DNA from: Umbelopsis ramanniana AG
Lineage: Eukaryota; Mucoromycota; Umbelopsidomycetes; Umbelopsidales; Umbelopsidaceae
DNA length: 64,000 nt
NCBI RefSeq assembly: GCF_025399195.1
Contig: NW_026252087.1
Span: 558,001 to 622,000, forward strand
Direction: 5' to 3'
Of this stretch, positions 1 to 13,286 are shown in pieces. The first letter of the stretch is position 1. Every line of letters begins with the position of its first letter. Both the position numbers and the translations under genes were made by a program. The notes beneath the pieces were generated by a model. It was given only the letters and a program-made list of their open reading frames with translations. It had not been told where the DNA came from and did no database searches.

Positions 1-200
1 GTATTTTCTGGTTCGACTTGTAAACCTAGAAGTTGGATTCATTTAGATATTACGTCCATCATGTTCGTATGCGTTTATTCGACGTACCCCAAAAGCCTTG
101 GACACTCATAATTAGCTGGTTACTGCTTGGGCGGTATACCTTTGGGAAACGAACAAAAAAATCACTTTGAATTTTTGTGACGGCGGTTGAGGTGCCATTT

Positions 201-217
201 TACGCGCTGAGTCGCGT
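201..217 (+). promoter_or_regulatory. Putative G1/S (MBF/E2F-like) sites upstream of SLD2
   Basis: ACGCGC and TCGCGT occur 12 bases apart, about 45-60 bases before the SLD2 start codon. They resemble the fungal MluI cell-cycle box (ACGCGT) and E2F-type sites that drive replication genes at G1/S. The match is near-consensus, not exact, so this is inference from motif and gene function. Confidence 0.3.
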
Positions 218-259
218 ATTTGCAATGAATTGTGAAGTGCATGCACAAAACCCGCTGAC

Positions 260-2294
260 ATGACTCAATCTGACAAGCAGCTCAGACTTTTAAAGCGTCG
301 ACTGAAGGAATGGGAAGCAGGCTTTTTAAAATCCCATGGTCGCAAAGCAACTATAAAGGACATTGCTGAAAACCCTTCAATAGGTAAGTCTTTGAGAACA
401 AGGGACGCCTCCATTGCATTACAACCTTTTGCTTATCCCATATCAACGGTAACCTTAGAGGCAGAATATAAAAATTATCGAGCCGAAAAGAAAAAGCTTT
501 CCGCTGGAGCAACTACTAGTAAGACGGATGCTACCAAACACAGTACTGCAGCTAAACGAAAGCTGCCCATGGCAGAAGAAAACGAAAATGAACTTTCCAG
601 TAAGCGAACAACGGTATCACAATCGGAAGCACCGGAAACACCTTCCTCTGGAAGAAGAGTATCATACCAGTTTGAGTCGCCACGAATTAAGCGGCACGCC
701 AGTGCTACTCCCACCAGACGACATTCGAAGGTGGACGCTTTTGTTTCTTCTGTGCATGGGAACTCTCCATCGACCATCAAACATAACCAGAACAGAGCAA
801 ATCATTCACAGGAGTCGAACCCATCTATGAGTCCCGCTCGACGACGACAACATGGTGTCAGTCCAAACGAAACTGCAAAGCGATTACTTCGTACACCCAC
901 TAAACTCTCATCACAAACTTATCCTTCACCAAAAGCCCTGAAATCTTTAGAAGCCGTGTTTCAAGAAGGCGAAAGCAACGGAAAGCCATCACTATTGGAT
1001 CTTTTTACGCAATTAACAGAAGAATCACCAGCAGTCGAAGCTGCCAGCCCTGTTGCAGACACATCGGCACCAGGCTGTGACGAGAGTATTCAATTTTTCT
1101 TGGAAGGGATGGTGGAGGAAACTGCCGTTGCTGAGACGCATGCCGGACTGTCGACTCCGAGGCACATACCTCGACGACGAGAAAAGCGGCCTGGTCTAGA
1201 GGGGTTTGCTCCCAGCAACTCCTTGAACGATATGAGCACAATGTCTGCAAGGCAATTCGGAAAGCCTGGCGCATCACATAGTCAGTCAACAAAGTCATCA
1301 CAACCAGAAAATCAATCGTTGTCACCGTTGAGTTTCAGAATTGCGCGGCCGTCAACAGGGGGCATCAAGAGTAATGTCAGCCCAAGTGCCGCAAAGACCG
1401 AAGACATACAGAGTCATATCATGCCTGGCTTCTACAGTAGCTTAGCATCAACACAGAACAGCCGGCGTTTACTGATTTCACCCGATCGGAGGCAGCGACT
1501 CCTCCGACAGCTATCAGATCATGGTGGTATTGGAAATGTACTGTTGGAAGATCCTAACAATGCTGAGAGTGACCAAGAACAACTTTTAGAGGGAAATGAA
1601 GTATGTAAAGCCTTGGAAATGGATATGCTTGATATGTATTGACCTGAGTATTCTACATTACAGTCCGGAGAAGACAATGTGGCTCAAGAAGTTTGGAAAA
1701 AGAAACCGATACAGAAGAGGCAAACACGACGATATAAAAGTATGAAAGCTGTCCTCTCTTTGATAGCGCAAAGTGTTCTGTTATAGTTTCTAACCCTCGT
1801 TATTACAAAGTTCCATACGTTGACACTTCCAAGTCTCGAATTAGCCAGCGGTCGGTCACGTCCAAACCACACGAACAATCACCGGAAGATGAGGATTCTG
1901 ACAGCAACAGTGAGAGTCATCCTGCTGAAACAGGCACATCTTCGCCATTGCTTCCTCAAAAAAGAAGTTTGAGGAACAAGAGTGATAATGCAGATTCTCT
2001 TGAATCATCAGGGCTAGAAGGATCATCGGGCAGCGAACAAGGCATATCGAAAAGTTCACAGGCAAAAGATAAAAAGTCTGATGTTAAACCCAAGCCCAAG
2101 GCACGCACAAGTCAACGAAGAAGCAACAGACTCAATACAGGTTAGCTTGAGTTCATAAATGCTTACACGTGGAGAAAGAGGTCTTCTAACGTTTTCTTTT
2201 TTTAAAAAAAAAATCAGGTCCTCAAGTTAGCAACAATTTTGTCGCTCTTCGATTGCCTTCCAAAAATCGATCCAAGTTTCATCGCAGGCGCTGA
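260..2294 (+). CDS. SLD2: DNA replication regulator SLD2/DRC1
   Basis: Sld2 is the CDK-phosphorylated initiation factor that binds Dpb11 and lets the CMG helicase assemble. Five exons are proposed: 260-383, 459-1600, 1664-1739, 1787-2140 and 2218-2294, giving 590 residues in frame. The first intron is 75 nt, so the unspliced frame stays open through it. Splicing joins PSI to EAEYKNYRAEKKKL, restoring the Sld2/RecQL4 N-terminal motif (LKxxLKxWE...GRKAT.KDI). The middle is Ser/Thr-rich with more than a dozen SP/TP sites, as expected for a CDK target. Near the C-terminus is a basic W-KKK-x-QKR-x-TRR block, and the last short exon gives NFVALRLPSKNRSKFHRRR, typical of family ends. The family assignment rests on these N- and C-terminal motifs, since the middle is not conserved. 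Upstream bases 1-259 hold the promoter. Confidence 0.85.
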
Positions 2295-2695
2295 GAAGAC
2301 TATCTTTCGCACCAGACACTGTATTATACCAACGCTATTTACCATGTATCTATCGACAATTTATACCCTTCGGGAATATCAACAAATCTCCATCCTTTTT
2401 ATAATGTGCAAATGTATACAATCAGAAGACAGTTGGAGCCGTTTTGAATAGCAAAGGCCAACGCAAATAACCGAAATAAAAGGATGTTTTGAAGAAAAAA
2501 ATGAATAAAGAACAACACAGAATAGAAGAAGAAAGAAATATAAAAAAAAAATCGATGCGTCACATATTTCGTTTTTACAATCAAAGCGAAGGAAGTAGGG
2601 AAAGAAATATGGAAGAAGGAAAAAAAGGTGGCCTACTATAATACAGTCGCACAACAAGCATGTTATGCTTCGTTGCCATTTCAATATCAATATTT
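2295..2695. other. Convergent intergenic region, no gene seen
   Basis: This is the shared 3' region between the SLD2 stop and the NOT1 stop on the other strand. It is AT-rich with several A/T runs, which suits polyadenylation on both strands. Short open frames here have no coding character. Confidence 0.5.
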
Positions 2696-5600
2696 CTAAA
2701 TATGATTAATTGACCTTGATACACTTTCAAAGAGTCGCTCAATGTCTGCTGCACATCTAGTGAACGAGTGGTTCCAGAAGTTGTATCGCGGATTCTTGAT
2801 CAGTTCAATAAATGTGATAAGCAATCCCCACGGATGCGGTCTGTTAACTATCAAGCGTTCAAGAAGTACCCTAATGTAGTAAAAATCGTGTTAAATGTCT
2901 AATGTATATAGCATAAAGTTTGATGTACCACACATACCTAGTCACTTGTTCTTTGATGATTTCCTGATTGCCGTCAGAAAAGAGGTACAGTAGGATACAG
3001 CTAAAGTAATGAGTATGGCTATTCGGGAACCTCAATTGATTTGCAATTGCGCTTAAGAACAAATAACGTCCTGGAGGGGAAAAAAGGAATTAGCCCATAG
3101 TTCTTACATTGCGACGACATCTCCACATGCAATACGTTAATACCTTCAGAATCGAGTTCGGCGAGCAAATGTTGGAATATCTTAATTGGGGCACCTTGAT
3201 TCATGGGAAGGCCAAGTTCTATGGCACGTACTCCGACATAGAAAACTAGCGAATTAATGACAGAAATATCATATTTAGTGCCTTGCTCTTCATCAGAATC
3301 ATTAGTATCCGTTGTAAGTTTTCTGGGCAGATCAGCCAAGAAGTTTTTGGGCTCATTATCTTGTAGATATGCATCGATATCTTGCTTGAGATTATTAGCG
3401 ATCAAGGTTGAGGTATAATCCGAGAGAACTTTAGGTTGTTGGTTAATTTCTGGTAATAGATCAACCTTCAAGTTGGGGGTGAAGGGATCAGGAAGTCGCA
3501 TGTTTCTGGGGAAGGCGCTGAGGATCAAGTTTCGCAATTGTATGCATGAAGTGGGTATGACATCGCAAAAGCTGAAATGATATTCACACAAAAACTCTGG
3601 GAAGTCGTGCAGTAACACCAAGAGTACTCGTAATGTGCCACGATAAAGCAAACGTGTTGTGTCCTGCAGTTCCACATTACGCAAGAATGGCACCAAAAAT
3701 TTGAAGAGGCTGATCAACAGGCGCTGGAAGATTGGCCATCCTTTTTGGTTTTCAATCAAGAAAAGCTTTGGCATAAATTGTCGATGAGAGATAAGTTGAA
3801 GCCATGCAAAAGTAAATCCTGGGAAATAGAATGGTTGTAGAGCAAGGAATGTGTTTCCGAGTGATTCCAAGAGTTGGAAGTAAATGGCTTGTAGCGCCTG
3901 TTCGTTGGAACTAAGCTCACTAAGCAGACTGGAAAAGAGTCTCAGGAAGGGTCGCTGGTTGAATTGCTGTCTACGGTGTTCATGGTGCTGAGCCAATACA
4001 AGGACGGTGATGGACAGCACTCTAGTAAATTGGCTGATAGCAGTATTTCCGCTGTCAGGCTTGCCATTTTCAACTTGCATCTTCAATACAAGAACCACAA
4101 GCTTTGCAAAAGCATCAATCGGTTGGTACGCTGCTGCAGGCGTAGATTGTTCTGTAAGGGTCTTGTACTGGATGGCATGATCAATGCATGTTTCGATACA
4201 GGTGCGGAAGAACATGGATGAGATATCATCGACATTGAACACACCCCGCTGAGATAGCTGTGTGACAAACGCAACAAAGGCCTTGTCATTGGAGGACGGG
4301 TGTTGGAAAAGGCGGACCCATTCTGCAAATAAGAACTGTAACTGTTCGCGCAATCCACCAGCCTCCTCGTCTTCAGCTTCTTTGGGAGCTTGGCCTTGAG
4401 ATCGACGACGAATTTCATCTTGAAGTAGAATCACACTATCGGGAACTTTACCACGTTGGATCAATCTGCCGAGAGCTTCCAATGATGCAGTGAAATCCTG
4501 TCTTGTTGCACATGGAGGTTCGTCGAAGGCACACGCGCGAATCAATCGTGCCGTGAAATCAATCACTGTAGGCCTACCGCTATCTATCAACTTTGCGAGC
4601 TCCAAATCTTGTTCGGGCAAAATAATCAATCCAGCCTTGATTAAAGCAGTAGTAACAGGGACATTGTACTTGCGTTCGTCGTCAGCATGTGTTAGCCAAG
4701 ACGTGACCTCTTTTGCCACACTCATTGAAGTTTCGCAAAGGCGTTCCAAGAGTACAACATATGTATCTCGAGCAAGACTAGTGTCACACTTGTAAAGGAG
4801 TTGAACAACCTTTTGAGCGAAGGTGAGGGCAGCTTCCACTTTATCAAAGCTAGACATAGCCAAAACGGGTATTTGGCGGACCAACAAGCGAATATCGTGG
4901 TTGGGTGGCAAAGCATTGAAGTTGGCGACATTGGTTTGCCCTGTTTGCTTATCAAGTTCCGTGACATATTGTGCGAATTTTTCCAATATTTGATGAGCAC
5001 TGACTTGAGCAGTATCAAATCCAGATCCTTGTGTAGTAGTAGTACCCGTGACATTGTGTCCATATCCATAGCCAGGGTTAGCCTCGGGACGCATGTTGCG
5101 GACCTGTCTATCAGATTCAGCTGAAGCAATTTGGTTGTTGATGGCTCTGTTGATATGACCAAAGTCTTCATAAACACGCATCTGTGGTTGCTGTAAGCCA
5201 TTGGGTTTCAAGCGGAGCGGTTCTGGTAGTGTCAGAGGGTACTGAGACACTGACAAAACATTAACATCGAAATATGGCTGGTTAATGCGTTGCTCTCTAT
5301 GCTTGACACGAGTAGCATAGGCAGCCAGGAGTGCTTCGTCGATTTCAGAGACTGCCTTTTCCATAGCAGCCTTCTCAATCACTGTACACACAAGATCCAA
5401 ATTATCAGCAACAGTCAATAAGATGGCCTGTTCGGAGATAGCCTATAGAACACAGAAGATTAATCATCTTGGCTAAAGTAGGTGAGTTTCTATGAGAACA
5501 ATCATCCTTACATCTGTAAATCCATTTGCAACAAAGATGTTTCGAAGACTTGCAGTCATGCTGATACGCAGTGGCTCTTTGCAAGTGACCATGGCAAGAT

Positions 5601-8600
5601 TGCTTGCAAGATTTTGAACCATTAGATGAGCTGCCTTTCGCATTTTGTTTTCATCTGCCTCCATAGCAAAATCTTTGGTGATCAACTCTCTTGTAGAAAT
5701 AAGTGCAATTTGAACGGATCTGTCGACAACAGGTCCAATGATCTAGAGGTGTGAATCGTCAATACAATAAACAAGTTTCGTGTTAAGCGCAAGGTATAAA
5801 TTTTTCATACCTCTCGAACTGCAGCAGTAACAGCTTGTAGCACCCAACGCTTAGAGGCTGGTTGAGTAGTGTAAAGTATAACTTGAGGGTTGAATGTAAG
5901 ATATGGTGCAAGGTTAGGAAGGACAATGGAAAGATCATCAGGGTTCCCGTTCAATCCGGAATCAGCGTTAATGCCTTGGTTAAGGCCACCTGCAGCTGAT
6001 CCACGTCCGAGTGCGTCAAAGCTGTCTTGTGCACCGACAACAGCACCGTCACCAATCATGAGGTTGTTTCCGAAGCCCTTTGGTCGGTTCTTCAATAAGG
6101 AAGTGGCAGAAACATCTAAAAGACACGACAATTAACATAAGCTCAAGTTCATTCACAAATGCCGCTATGTCACAAACTACTTACCACTGACGTCTATGTT
6201 TAGACTCTTGCACAGCACTTCAATCTCGAATTTGAGATTCAATTTAAGATCAGCGAATTGGTATAGTTCTACCAGTAACTTGAGGATACCCATCACCCAA
6301 GGGTTTGGCGGCTTGAAAACCGAATTTTTGCTACCTTGTTCAAGGACTTTGCAAACAAATGGTATCACGACGATAAGGCGATTGGTATCATATCCCTCCA
6401 AGAGCAATTGCTGTAAAGATTGAGTTAGGTAACATTAGTATGAGTGCCAGTTTACACGATAAAAGCATCAAATTATTTACCTTGAACGCTATGTGCTTGT
6501 GCTTAACAGGATGGTTGCGTGCTAATGTCATTGCACCTACCCAAGAGCCAAGGTTCTTCAACAGTGTTCTTTCCGAAGATGACTGAACCGTTTTCTCCGA
6601 ATTAAGAAGGATTTTGATGTTGGTGTACGTCTCCTTCAGCACATGATTAAACAAAGCTTTACTGTTGATGCTTTCGAGCAGCTGAAGGTATAATTGATGG
6701 TAGTTGGGTTCAATACTGGCTCTCTTAACGACCAAGTAGTTGCTGAACCATCGGTAAGCAGGCTCAGCCAAAACCTCCTTGAGCTCGGCTGTCTTTGTCT
6801 CCAAGTTGTTCGCTGCAACGTTGTTGATGATAAACAAAACCTTATCTTGTACGGCCTCACTTGGCACCTCGTATTGCCCTTCATCTGAAGCCGATATCAA
6901 CGTTTGGACATTTAAAGCTGAAAAGGCTGGTTTTTGGTCTTTCCCTTTGCCTTCTTCCTCATGGACAACGTCAGATAGTGAATGGGATAAGGTCTCTTGA
7001 GAAATGGAAGGATCAGCAGCTTTGGAGTTACTGGCTTGAAGAGCAGCTGTCACTTTTCGGATTATTTCTGGGTGGGTTTGCTGTAATTGCGTGATTTGAA
7101 GGATATGAGCGCAGTACTGAGGCCATTCCGATAGGCGAGATAGGAACTGTGTGAGGGCCTGAAGACCGAAACGGAAGAGTTTTGAACCAGGGGGATTGCG
7201 GAGAGCGTCCAGTACATATCGTAGAGCAATGCCTAAAGGAACGAACGACACAAGATGGTGTTGTATTAGACAGCCAAAGAGCACGCTGGTGATAGCCAAT
7301 TCTTTGTCTGGATATTTCGAAAAGAAATGGAATTCGTCGAATAGATTATGAATCATGCAAGCAAAGATGTCTTGCTCTCTTGTCTCGCTTGAGTTTCTGA
7401 AATTTTTCAATAGTTCTATCATCTGATCGATGGTCATCTCCCCACTATAAATGCGCTCATAATACAAGTTAGCCTCGTCTTCCACGTCTGCAGAGAATGA
7501 CACTTCACCACCAGTCGATCCAGGTTCAGCCTGGGAGCGAATGTTCATAAGCTTTGGGTAAGCTTGGAGACAAATACTCTGGACTTCCTTCAACATTTCG
7601 GAATTTTCTGTCGACATCGGGCTATCATGTAGGAACTAATGATTCAGCAAAAGGAGATTTGAAAGGGAATGCATGCATTTGTAAAACCGTACCTGTCTCC
7701 TAGAATTTTCAGGAAAGTTCCCATGCATTCAATAGATAAAGGGACTGTCAGAGGTACTGATTTATCGCGGCGTGAGACATCTGAAGCAATCTTGTGTGTC
7801 AAAAAATCCAGACATGCAGTAATGAAAGCGTCCTTGTGCTCAGCAATTTTGTCTTGTAACCATTTCTCCAGCTTCAGGTATTCCCTTCTGGAAGCAAGTG
7901 CAGCTAGGTCAATGGCAAAGCTAAAAGGCTTAGCGTTCAAGACTTGCGGTAAAATCTGCAAAGATGGTTATGGAAAGTGAGTTAGCTACAAGGCAAAACA
8001 TCGCAGGAAGTACTCAGGCGTGTCCGAAATGAAATAAACACAGTACCTTCAATTCTTGAGCTATATCTAAAGTTCGCGAGATAGATGTTGCGTCCTTGTT
8101 ATAGAATTCTATAAAACTGGTCATGAGCAGATCCGGAGCGATTTGCCAAAGCTTCGTCATAACAAGTAAAGAATTTGCGTGTCCGCTTAGGAATAGAATC
8201 AAGAAACGTGCAATCAAGTCTTCGTGGAGACTGTTACGCAACGGCTATAAACATAAAGTAAGATTGGTGACAATGCATCATTACAACCTAACAACTAGAC
8301 TGCTACGTACCTCGATTTCCACAAGACCAAGGAAAACTAGCTCAGGCGATCTGTTGATAAGGATATCCAAAAACACCTTTGCATCCTCGTGTACTTCGGT
8401 ATCAACAAAGCCAATGACGCTCTCAATCAAGTCATATGAATTGATTTGTGATGCTGCCAGTTGAGTTGCACTGTTGCGAATATTTGCGTTAACATTTGCT
8501 ACGTCATCCACAGTGATGATTTTCTTTGTTGCACAATCATTGATATTCAAGAGCTCTTGTGGAGCATTCACAATTTGATACAAAGCGCTAAGCTGGCCCT

Positions 8601-10144
8601 TGAGATTCTTCCATTTACCAAAGAAACACTCAATCGGAAAGGGTTCATTTCCCTACAGATACAAAAATGTTATGAGCCAAAGTTCACGTGAATGTGTGCA
8701 GAGACAACCAAAAAGCAAAGTAAATTCTCCTTACCCCAGTCACTTCTTTCCAAGCTTGGACTAACATTTCAAGTCCTGTTGCATCGTATAACAGGAAATG
8801 CTCATAATCCAGACTATGAATGACGGATTTCCAATTGATGGATGGATACTGAATTGACAGTACTTGGTAAATACATGCACTACGAATCTGATACCAACGT
8901 AATTGAACCTACATTTTTCTTGATAGCGGCAGCAAAATTACGAACATGCCAAGTGTTTCCGGGTGAACCATCGCCTACGCCATTAAGATTGGTATGAGTT
9001 CTAGCCATGAGGCCAAGTGCTTGAGCAACATCAGTTTCATTGATTTCTCCAGCTTGCTGAAATATATTCTCTAATGAAGAAGGAGTGGCACAGCTATCAT
9101 AGCCAGCTTCCAGCAACAGGCTACTGAGTTTGGAGTTTCCGCTCGAGGTTTCAGATGGTCTATTAGATACATGCTTTGTTAGAATCACCATTGCTAAATT
9201 ATCAATGTTTACAAAACTGAGGACTCACTGTGTCATATTTTGAGATGATAAACTCGGTGCGGATTGACGGTAGGTATTGAGCACTTCTTTTATCTTGTCT
9301 ATTTCTTTCGAATCTAAAGTAGCAGCTGTAGTATTTTCAGGCTTGCTAATGAATTGTTGAATCCAAGAAATAGCGATTTCCGATTTGCACTGGTTATTGA
9401 GAATAGACCAAGACGCGTGTTGATAGTTTTCTCTGATAAAATTTGATGCTATATATCGAAACAAAACGGTCAGTTTTAGGACGCGCACGACATCATTCCA
9501 ATAAATAGAATAAGTATATCAAACCTTGCTGGGCAATCTCTTGCTTTACTTCGGGCTGCAATGCACAAGCTAGAGCGAAAGACTCTGCAGCTGAAAATTC
9601 AAGTTGCTCAAATAACTTTGCTAGATCGAAGGAAACTAGAGACTCGCTCTTGCAAGCTGATATTAAGGCTTCACAGAAACAAGCAAGAGGTTGCGACTTT
9701 TGAATTGGGAGATGAGCACTTTCTTTCAGCAAGCGAAAGGTTGGAAAATCTTCCGACTGTTGGTTGATATCCTTTGAGTGTTCGATTAATAGGAAACGCA
9801 ATAAGTGGACTAGGATCTCGGGACCGTGTGTTTCGATAAGCTAACAAAAGTGGGATATGAGTAAAAGGAACAAGAGTATGAGAAAAATCCAAGCAACAGC
9901 TTCGTAGATTGTGTGCAAGACATTCTCTCGTACAGATATTACACCTGATCCTTACCGATTTGATTTCTGATGTGTTCCTTGTATAATTGTCAGCGTTTAG
10001 ATTGGACACCAAAAGGGTGACTTGGGCTTTGACTATGCGTGCTAAGCTCGATTTCTGAGATTTCAGATTTGAATTACGGTTCGGGAAAGAAGATACTTTC
10101 GGACTAGGATTCGAGGAAGAAGAGAAATCGGAATCACTGCTCAT
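2696..10144 (-). CDS. NOT1: CCR4-NOT complex scaffold subunit NOT1/CNOT1
   Basis: Scaffold of the CCR4-NOT deadenylase and transcription-regulating complex. About 15 exons are visible, giving roughly 2,100 residues, close to yeast Not1 (about 2,100). The first ATG is at 10144; exon 1 (to 9956) ends in phase 0 and continues at 9840. N-terminal HEAT-like segments contain [13 protein letters not shown] and LGLMARTHT, typical of CNOT1. The 6.5-7.6 kb exon covers the tristetraprolin- and CAF1-binding MIF4G-like region. The 5.4-5.7 kb exons carry the CNOT9-binding (DUF3819) block. The large 5.4-3.1 kb exon and the last two exons form the Not1 C-terminal domain that binds Not2/Not3-5. The penultimate junction needs the donor in GAAG|GTATTAAC, which gives DSEGRYLF and avoids a stop. 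The end is anchored by [29 protein letters not shown] and a TAG at 2698-2696. Confidence 0.96.
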
Positions 10145-10501
10145 AATGAGAACTTGCCACTAGAGCATGTTGTGGCGGACCAGCACAAGAGAAACGAGAG
10201 ATGTGTGGGGGTATGGAAGATTCGTTGGCTCTAATTCGATACTTAGATGTAAGGAAATTAGAAGTCAAGGAAAAATAGTAAAGAGCTTTTCTGTCAAAAG
10301 AATGCTCTCAGCTAGTTATTCGAAGAGAGGATCAAACAATGGACAAAGTGCGAAGGCAGGTTTAGGTTAGGCGGGCTGTTGTTACGGTTATCACCGTGTT
10401 GGATTCCTACCGCGAAACGTCAGCAGGTGGCTTTTCGCAGTCATGAGTTGGATGAGCGACTTCAAAATCTCCCCTGCCCATGAGCCCACTCTACTCTGAC
10501 A
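10145..10501. promoter_or_regulatory. Divergent promoter between NOT1 and SUS1
   Basis: These 357 bases separate two genes transcribed away from each other, and both encode general gene-expression factors. A CGCGAAACG element lies at 10411-10419. No canonical TATA box is apparent. A short open frame (10167-10370) looks non-coding. Confidence 0.4.
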
Positions 10502-11005
10502 ATGTCCGCGTCAAATGCTGAACTAAAGGCTGCTATCGACCGACGTTTTGTCCTCTCAGGAGAACGAGCTAGGTAAGCTTATTGTAAAAGTATGGAGGAT
10601 CACCTTCAAAAATAATAGAATGGCTTTAACATGGACTGTACTTCAAAGGCTTTTAGAGTTTGTAAAGCAACGATTGGCGGAAACTGGATGGAATGATGCC
10701 CTCTATGCACATTGTTCAGGTAGACTATAGCGGATGCTTCTCACTGTATTCAAATGTCATCTAGTCAGCTACTTATCATGCTGTACTAGAATCTTTTAAA
10801 GCCAGAGGGATCGAAAATGTATCGATGGACACCTTATTGGCAGAATTTTCGGATCATGCAAGAGGTATGTTGAGAGAAATGGCAAAGGACATAGCTATGG
10901 AAGATTCTCTAATGCTCTGCCCATCTTCTAGCAAGCGTCAATGAAAATATCAAGAAAGAATTGCTGGTTCAAATCAAACAATTTCTAGACGCAAACCTCG
11001 ACTGA
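10502..11005 (+). CDS. SUS1: Transcription and mRNA export factor SUS1/ENY2
   Basis: Sus1/ENY2 is a small helical protein shared by the SAGA deubiquitination module and the TREX-2 mRNA export complex. The ORFs are too short to stand out because the gene is cut into four exons: 10502-10572, 10649-10719, 10790-10864 and 10932-11005. These sum to 291 nt, or 96 residues, exactly the family length. Splicing gives LLEFVKQRLAETGWNDALYAHC, then ARGIENVSMDTLLAEFSDHAR, then NENIKKELLVQIKQFLDANL before TGA. These match the ENY2 pattern (L...L..CGW...L..HC...V..D.L...I...GR..VP...K.ELL..I..FL). It is divergent from NOT1 and convergent with NAA10. All junctions keep frame. Confidence 0.93.
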
Positions 11006-11172
11006 TTATTGTAAACATTACCCACTATCATCACCTGGGTGTTCTTTAAAATGATTCCCAATTGTTAAAGGACATCCTCAAACAATTTACAGACCATTAC
11101 AATAAAATCAATGTACAGTTCTATGCATCTCCTTTACTTTTACTTTTATGAGATTTACATGTATTTAATCTT

Positions 11173-11898
11173 TTAGTGTGCAGCAACCGCGGGATTGATC
11201 TCCTCTACGACACCGCGTGGTACTGACTTTTTGGTATCAATCAGATTCTTTCGCATGGCGTATGCATCTTCACCATCAGCGTAATATTTCTTTTCTATTC
11301 CTTCAACATTGAATTTGAGCGTATCCTTGTATAAAGAAAGTGCGGCACGGTTGGTCTTTCGGACGTGCAATGACACGTAGTGAGCACCAAAAGCTTCCAC
11401 CATCATCTTCTGCGATTGAGTCATAAGTTTCTCAGCTAAACCGAGTCGTCGATATGTTCGCAAAACTGATAGAGATGTAATGTGTCCGTGGGGGACATCA
11501 GTAGGCTCCTCCTCCCTATATAAAAACCTCATAAATATACTTTTGATCATGATATGGTTCTAAACTCGAGTATAGAACATTCGACATACATCTTGGCCAA
11601 AACGTAACCGACAATTCGACCCTTGTGATCTTCAGCAACATAAGACAGCTGAGGCCATGACAAAGCATGGTATAAATCTGAAGAAACAAAGTGTTAATGT
11701 GGTGAACGGCAATTGTAGACGAATTGTAAGATCCTTGAAATTTACAGTATTTCATTTGATAGTTTTCTGGTAAATTGAGCAAGTTGCAGTTTTGCATGGA
11801 CATCAAGTCCTCAACCTAAATCACTTTTATTAGTACAGAATTACACTTATGCATACTCCATGCCATAAGGTACTTACTGTAGCCTGTCGAATATTCAT
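11173..11898 (-). CDS. NAA10: N-terminal acetyltransferase NatA catalytic subunit NAA10/ARD1
   Basis: Catalytic subunit of ribosome-associated NatA, which acetylates nascent N-termini (Ser, Ala, Thr, Gly, Val, Cys). Four exons, 11898-11878, 11815-11746, 11677-11590 and 11515-11173, sum to 522 nt (173 residues). The start MNIRQAT sits on a 21-nt first exon, followed by [24 protein letters not shown], the family's N-terminal signature. The GNAT acetyl-CoA loop is RRLGLA within [16 protein letters not shown]. Conserved [16 protein letters not shown] and [12 protein letters not shown] follow. The length is shorter than human NAA10 (235) because the acidic tail is missing, which is common in fungi. 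The gene is convergent with SUS1; its upstream neighbour is the divergent phospholipase B. Confidence 0.95.
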
Positions 11899-13286
11899 AT
11901 TATGAATGTACGGGTAAAGGAATGCTTACTGAGTTGAGAGTCAAATCTCGACTTCCAAGCCACTTTACCGTAGAGCAGTTTGGTCAGCCAATCAAATTCC
12001 ACTTACTATTGCTTTGCTCTACGCTAATCCTTGCGCTTGACAACAAGGATACTTGAATAAGCTGGAGGAACACATTGCGTCTGCAATTAGCTAGTATTAT
12101 AACATCAACGAAATTTTTAACAAGAGCAAGAGACGCCGTTAGGGTCTATACACATGAAATTCAATGCGTTTCATCTTTGTTGTAACTCTATTGGATTTAT
12201 AACCATCTAATGTGCCATATAAAATTGCTATGTAGCGATAAATCACCCATCAATACCAGTGTATCACACGGTTCCAGATATAGGTGTTAGCGTCAACTCA
12301 ACTACATGTTAGAATGTAGTATTTAGTATCCTGTCTCAAAAGGACACCTATTTGGCCATTACAGCAAGGAATCATGGCTGCATCTCAATATCTTCACTAT
12401 CACACTAGTAATGTTACTTAGCTACAGTCTAGCATATTGCCAGCTCACTTTATCGATTGGTAATACATGTTGCATCGTGACATGTGAATCGCTTCGACAT
12501 CGGAAACGGATATGTTGCATATTTTTAATTCTTCTTGGAAAATAAGCAATATTTCTTAGCAATGGCGTTTCAAAACATTTAAATATACATTGAGCACAAC
12601 ATAAATTGTATCTACTTACCTTTTAATATAGCTGTCAATGATACCACCTTCAATGTCAGTACGCAGATGAATCCAATAAAGAATGGTCACAAAGCCCACT
12701 TGCCCCCAAGTGCGAAACACTGTGCTGGTTCATCGGTTTCTTGCACCGGTCATTTTCCAGATCTTTGTGGCACACTAACAATGGACACTTGGTATTAGTA
12801 CGTACATTCCCAAGCAACTTGTACGTGGGAGATTTTATTCGCTTCCATCTCAAGCGAGATTTACTCGTTCACAAGGACCACATGTTCATTCAATCAAGGC
12901 AGCTGTGTATAAGTTAAATCAACTAAGTAGGATTTGAGAAATGAAGATACAATATAATTTGAGGGCTGTTGTCCATAATGTCAGCTAGCAATTCTTTAGA
13001 GCCCCACGCACTTCATTAACAACTCTGCCTGTAAGATTCAAACAATGAATATACGCACGTGAAATTCATTTACAGCTGCACATAATCGACTGTTGGAAAA
13101 TCCCAGAGTGGGAGTTACATGTAACACCTTTTTTAGAAATTCAGGGCAGCTGTTCCGGAGGATGTGTTCAGCCGGTCAAGGCAGTATGTGAGGAAATCAT
13201 CACTACATTTATTCATTCGTATATAAAAGAAGCACTAAACGGAGGTCCAAGCAGACTGTGAGTTGATCACTGGAAGCTTAACTGAT
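11899..13286. other. Long divergent intergenic region, no gene seen
   Basis: About 1.4 kb between the starts of NAA10 (-) and phospholipase B (+). Both strands were read. Only short ORFs without coding character are present, such as 12656-12853 on the minus strand. The right end holds the phospholipase B core promoter. Confidence 0.5.
13220..13227 (+). promoter_or_regulatory. TATA box of the phospholipase B gene
   Basis: TATATAAA lies 60 bases upstream of the chosen ATG at 13287. A strong TATA box is typical of regulated genes such as secreted hydrolases. It also supports the 13287 start over any upstream non-ATG start. Confidence 0.5.

Noticed and set aside
3019-3148. Extension of the large NOT1 exon to [11 protein letters not shown]...
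   Set aside because: The frame reads into an intron. The donor at GAAG|GTATTAAC restores the conserved GRYLF junction; the alternative donor further on would create a stop and a 37-nt intron.
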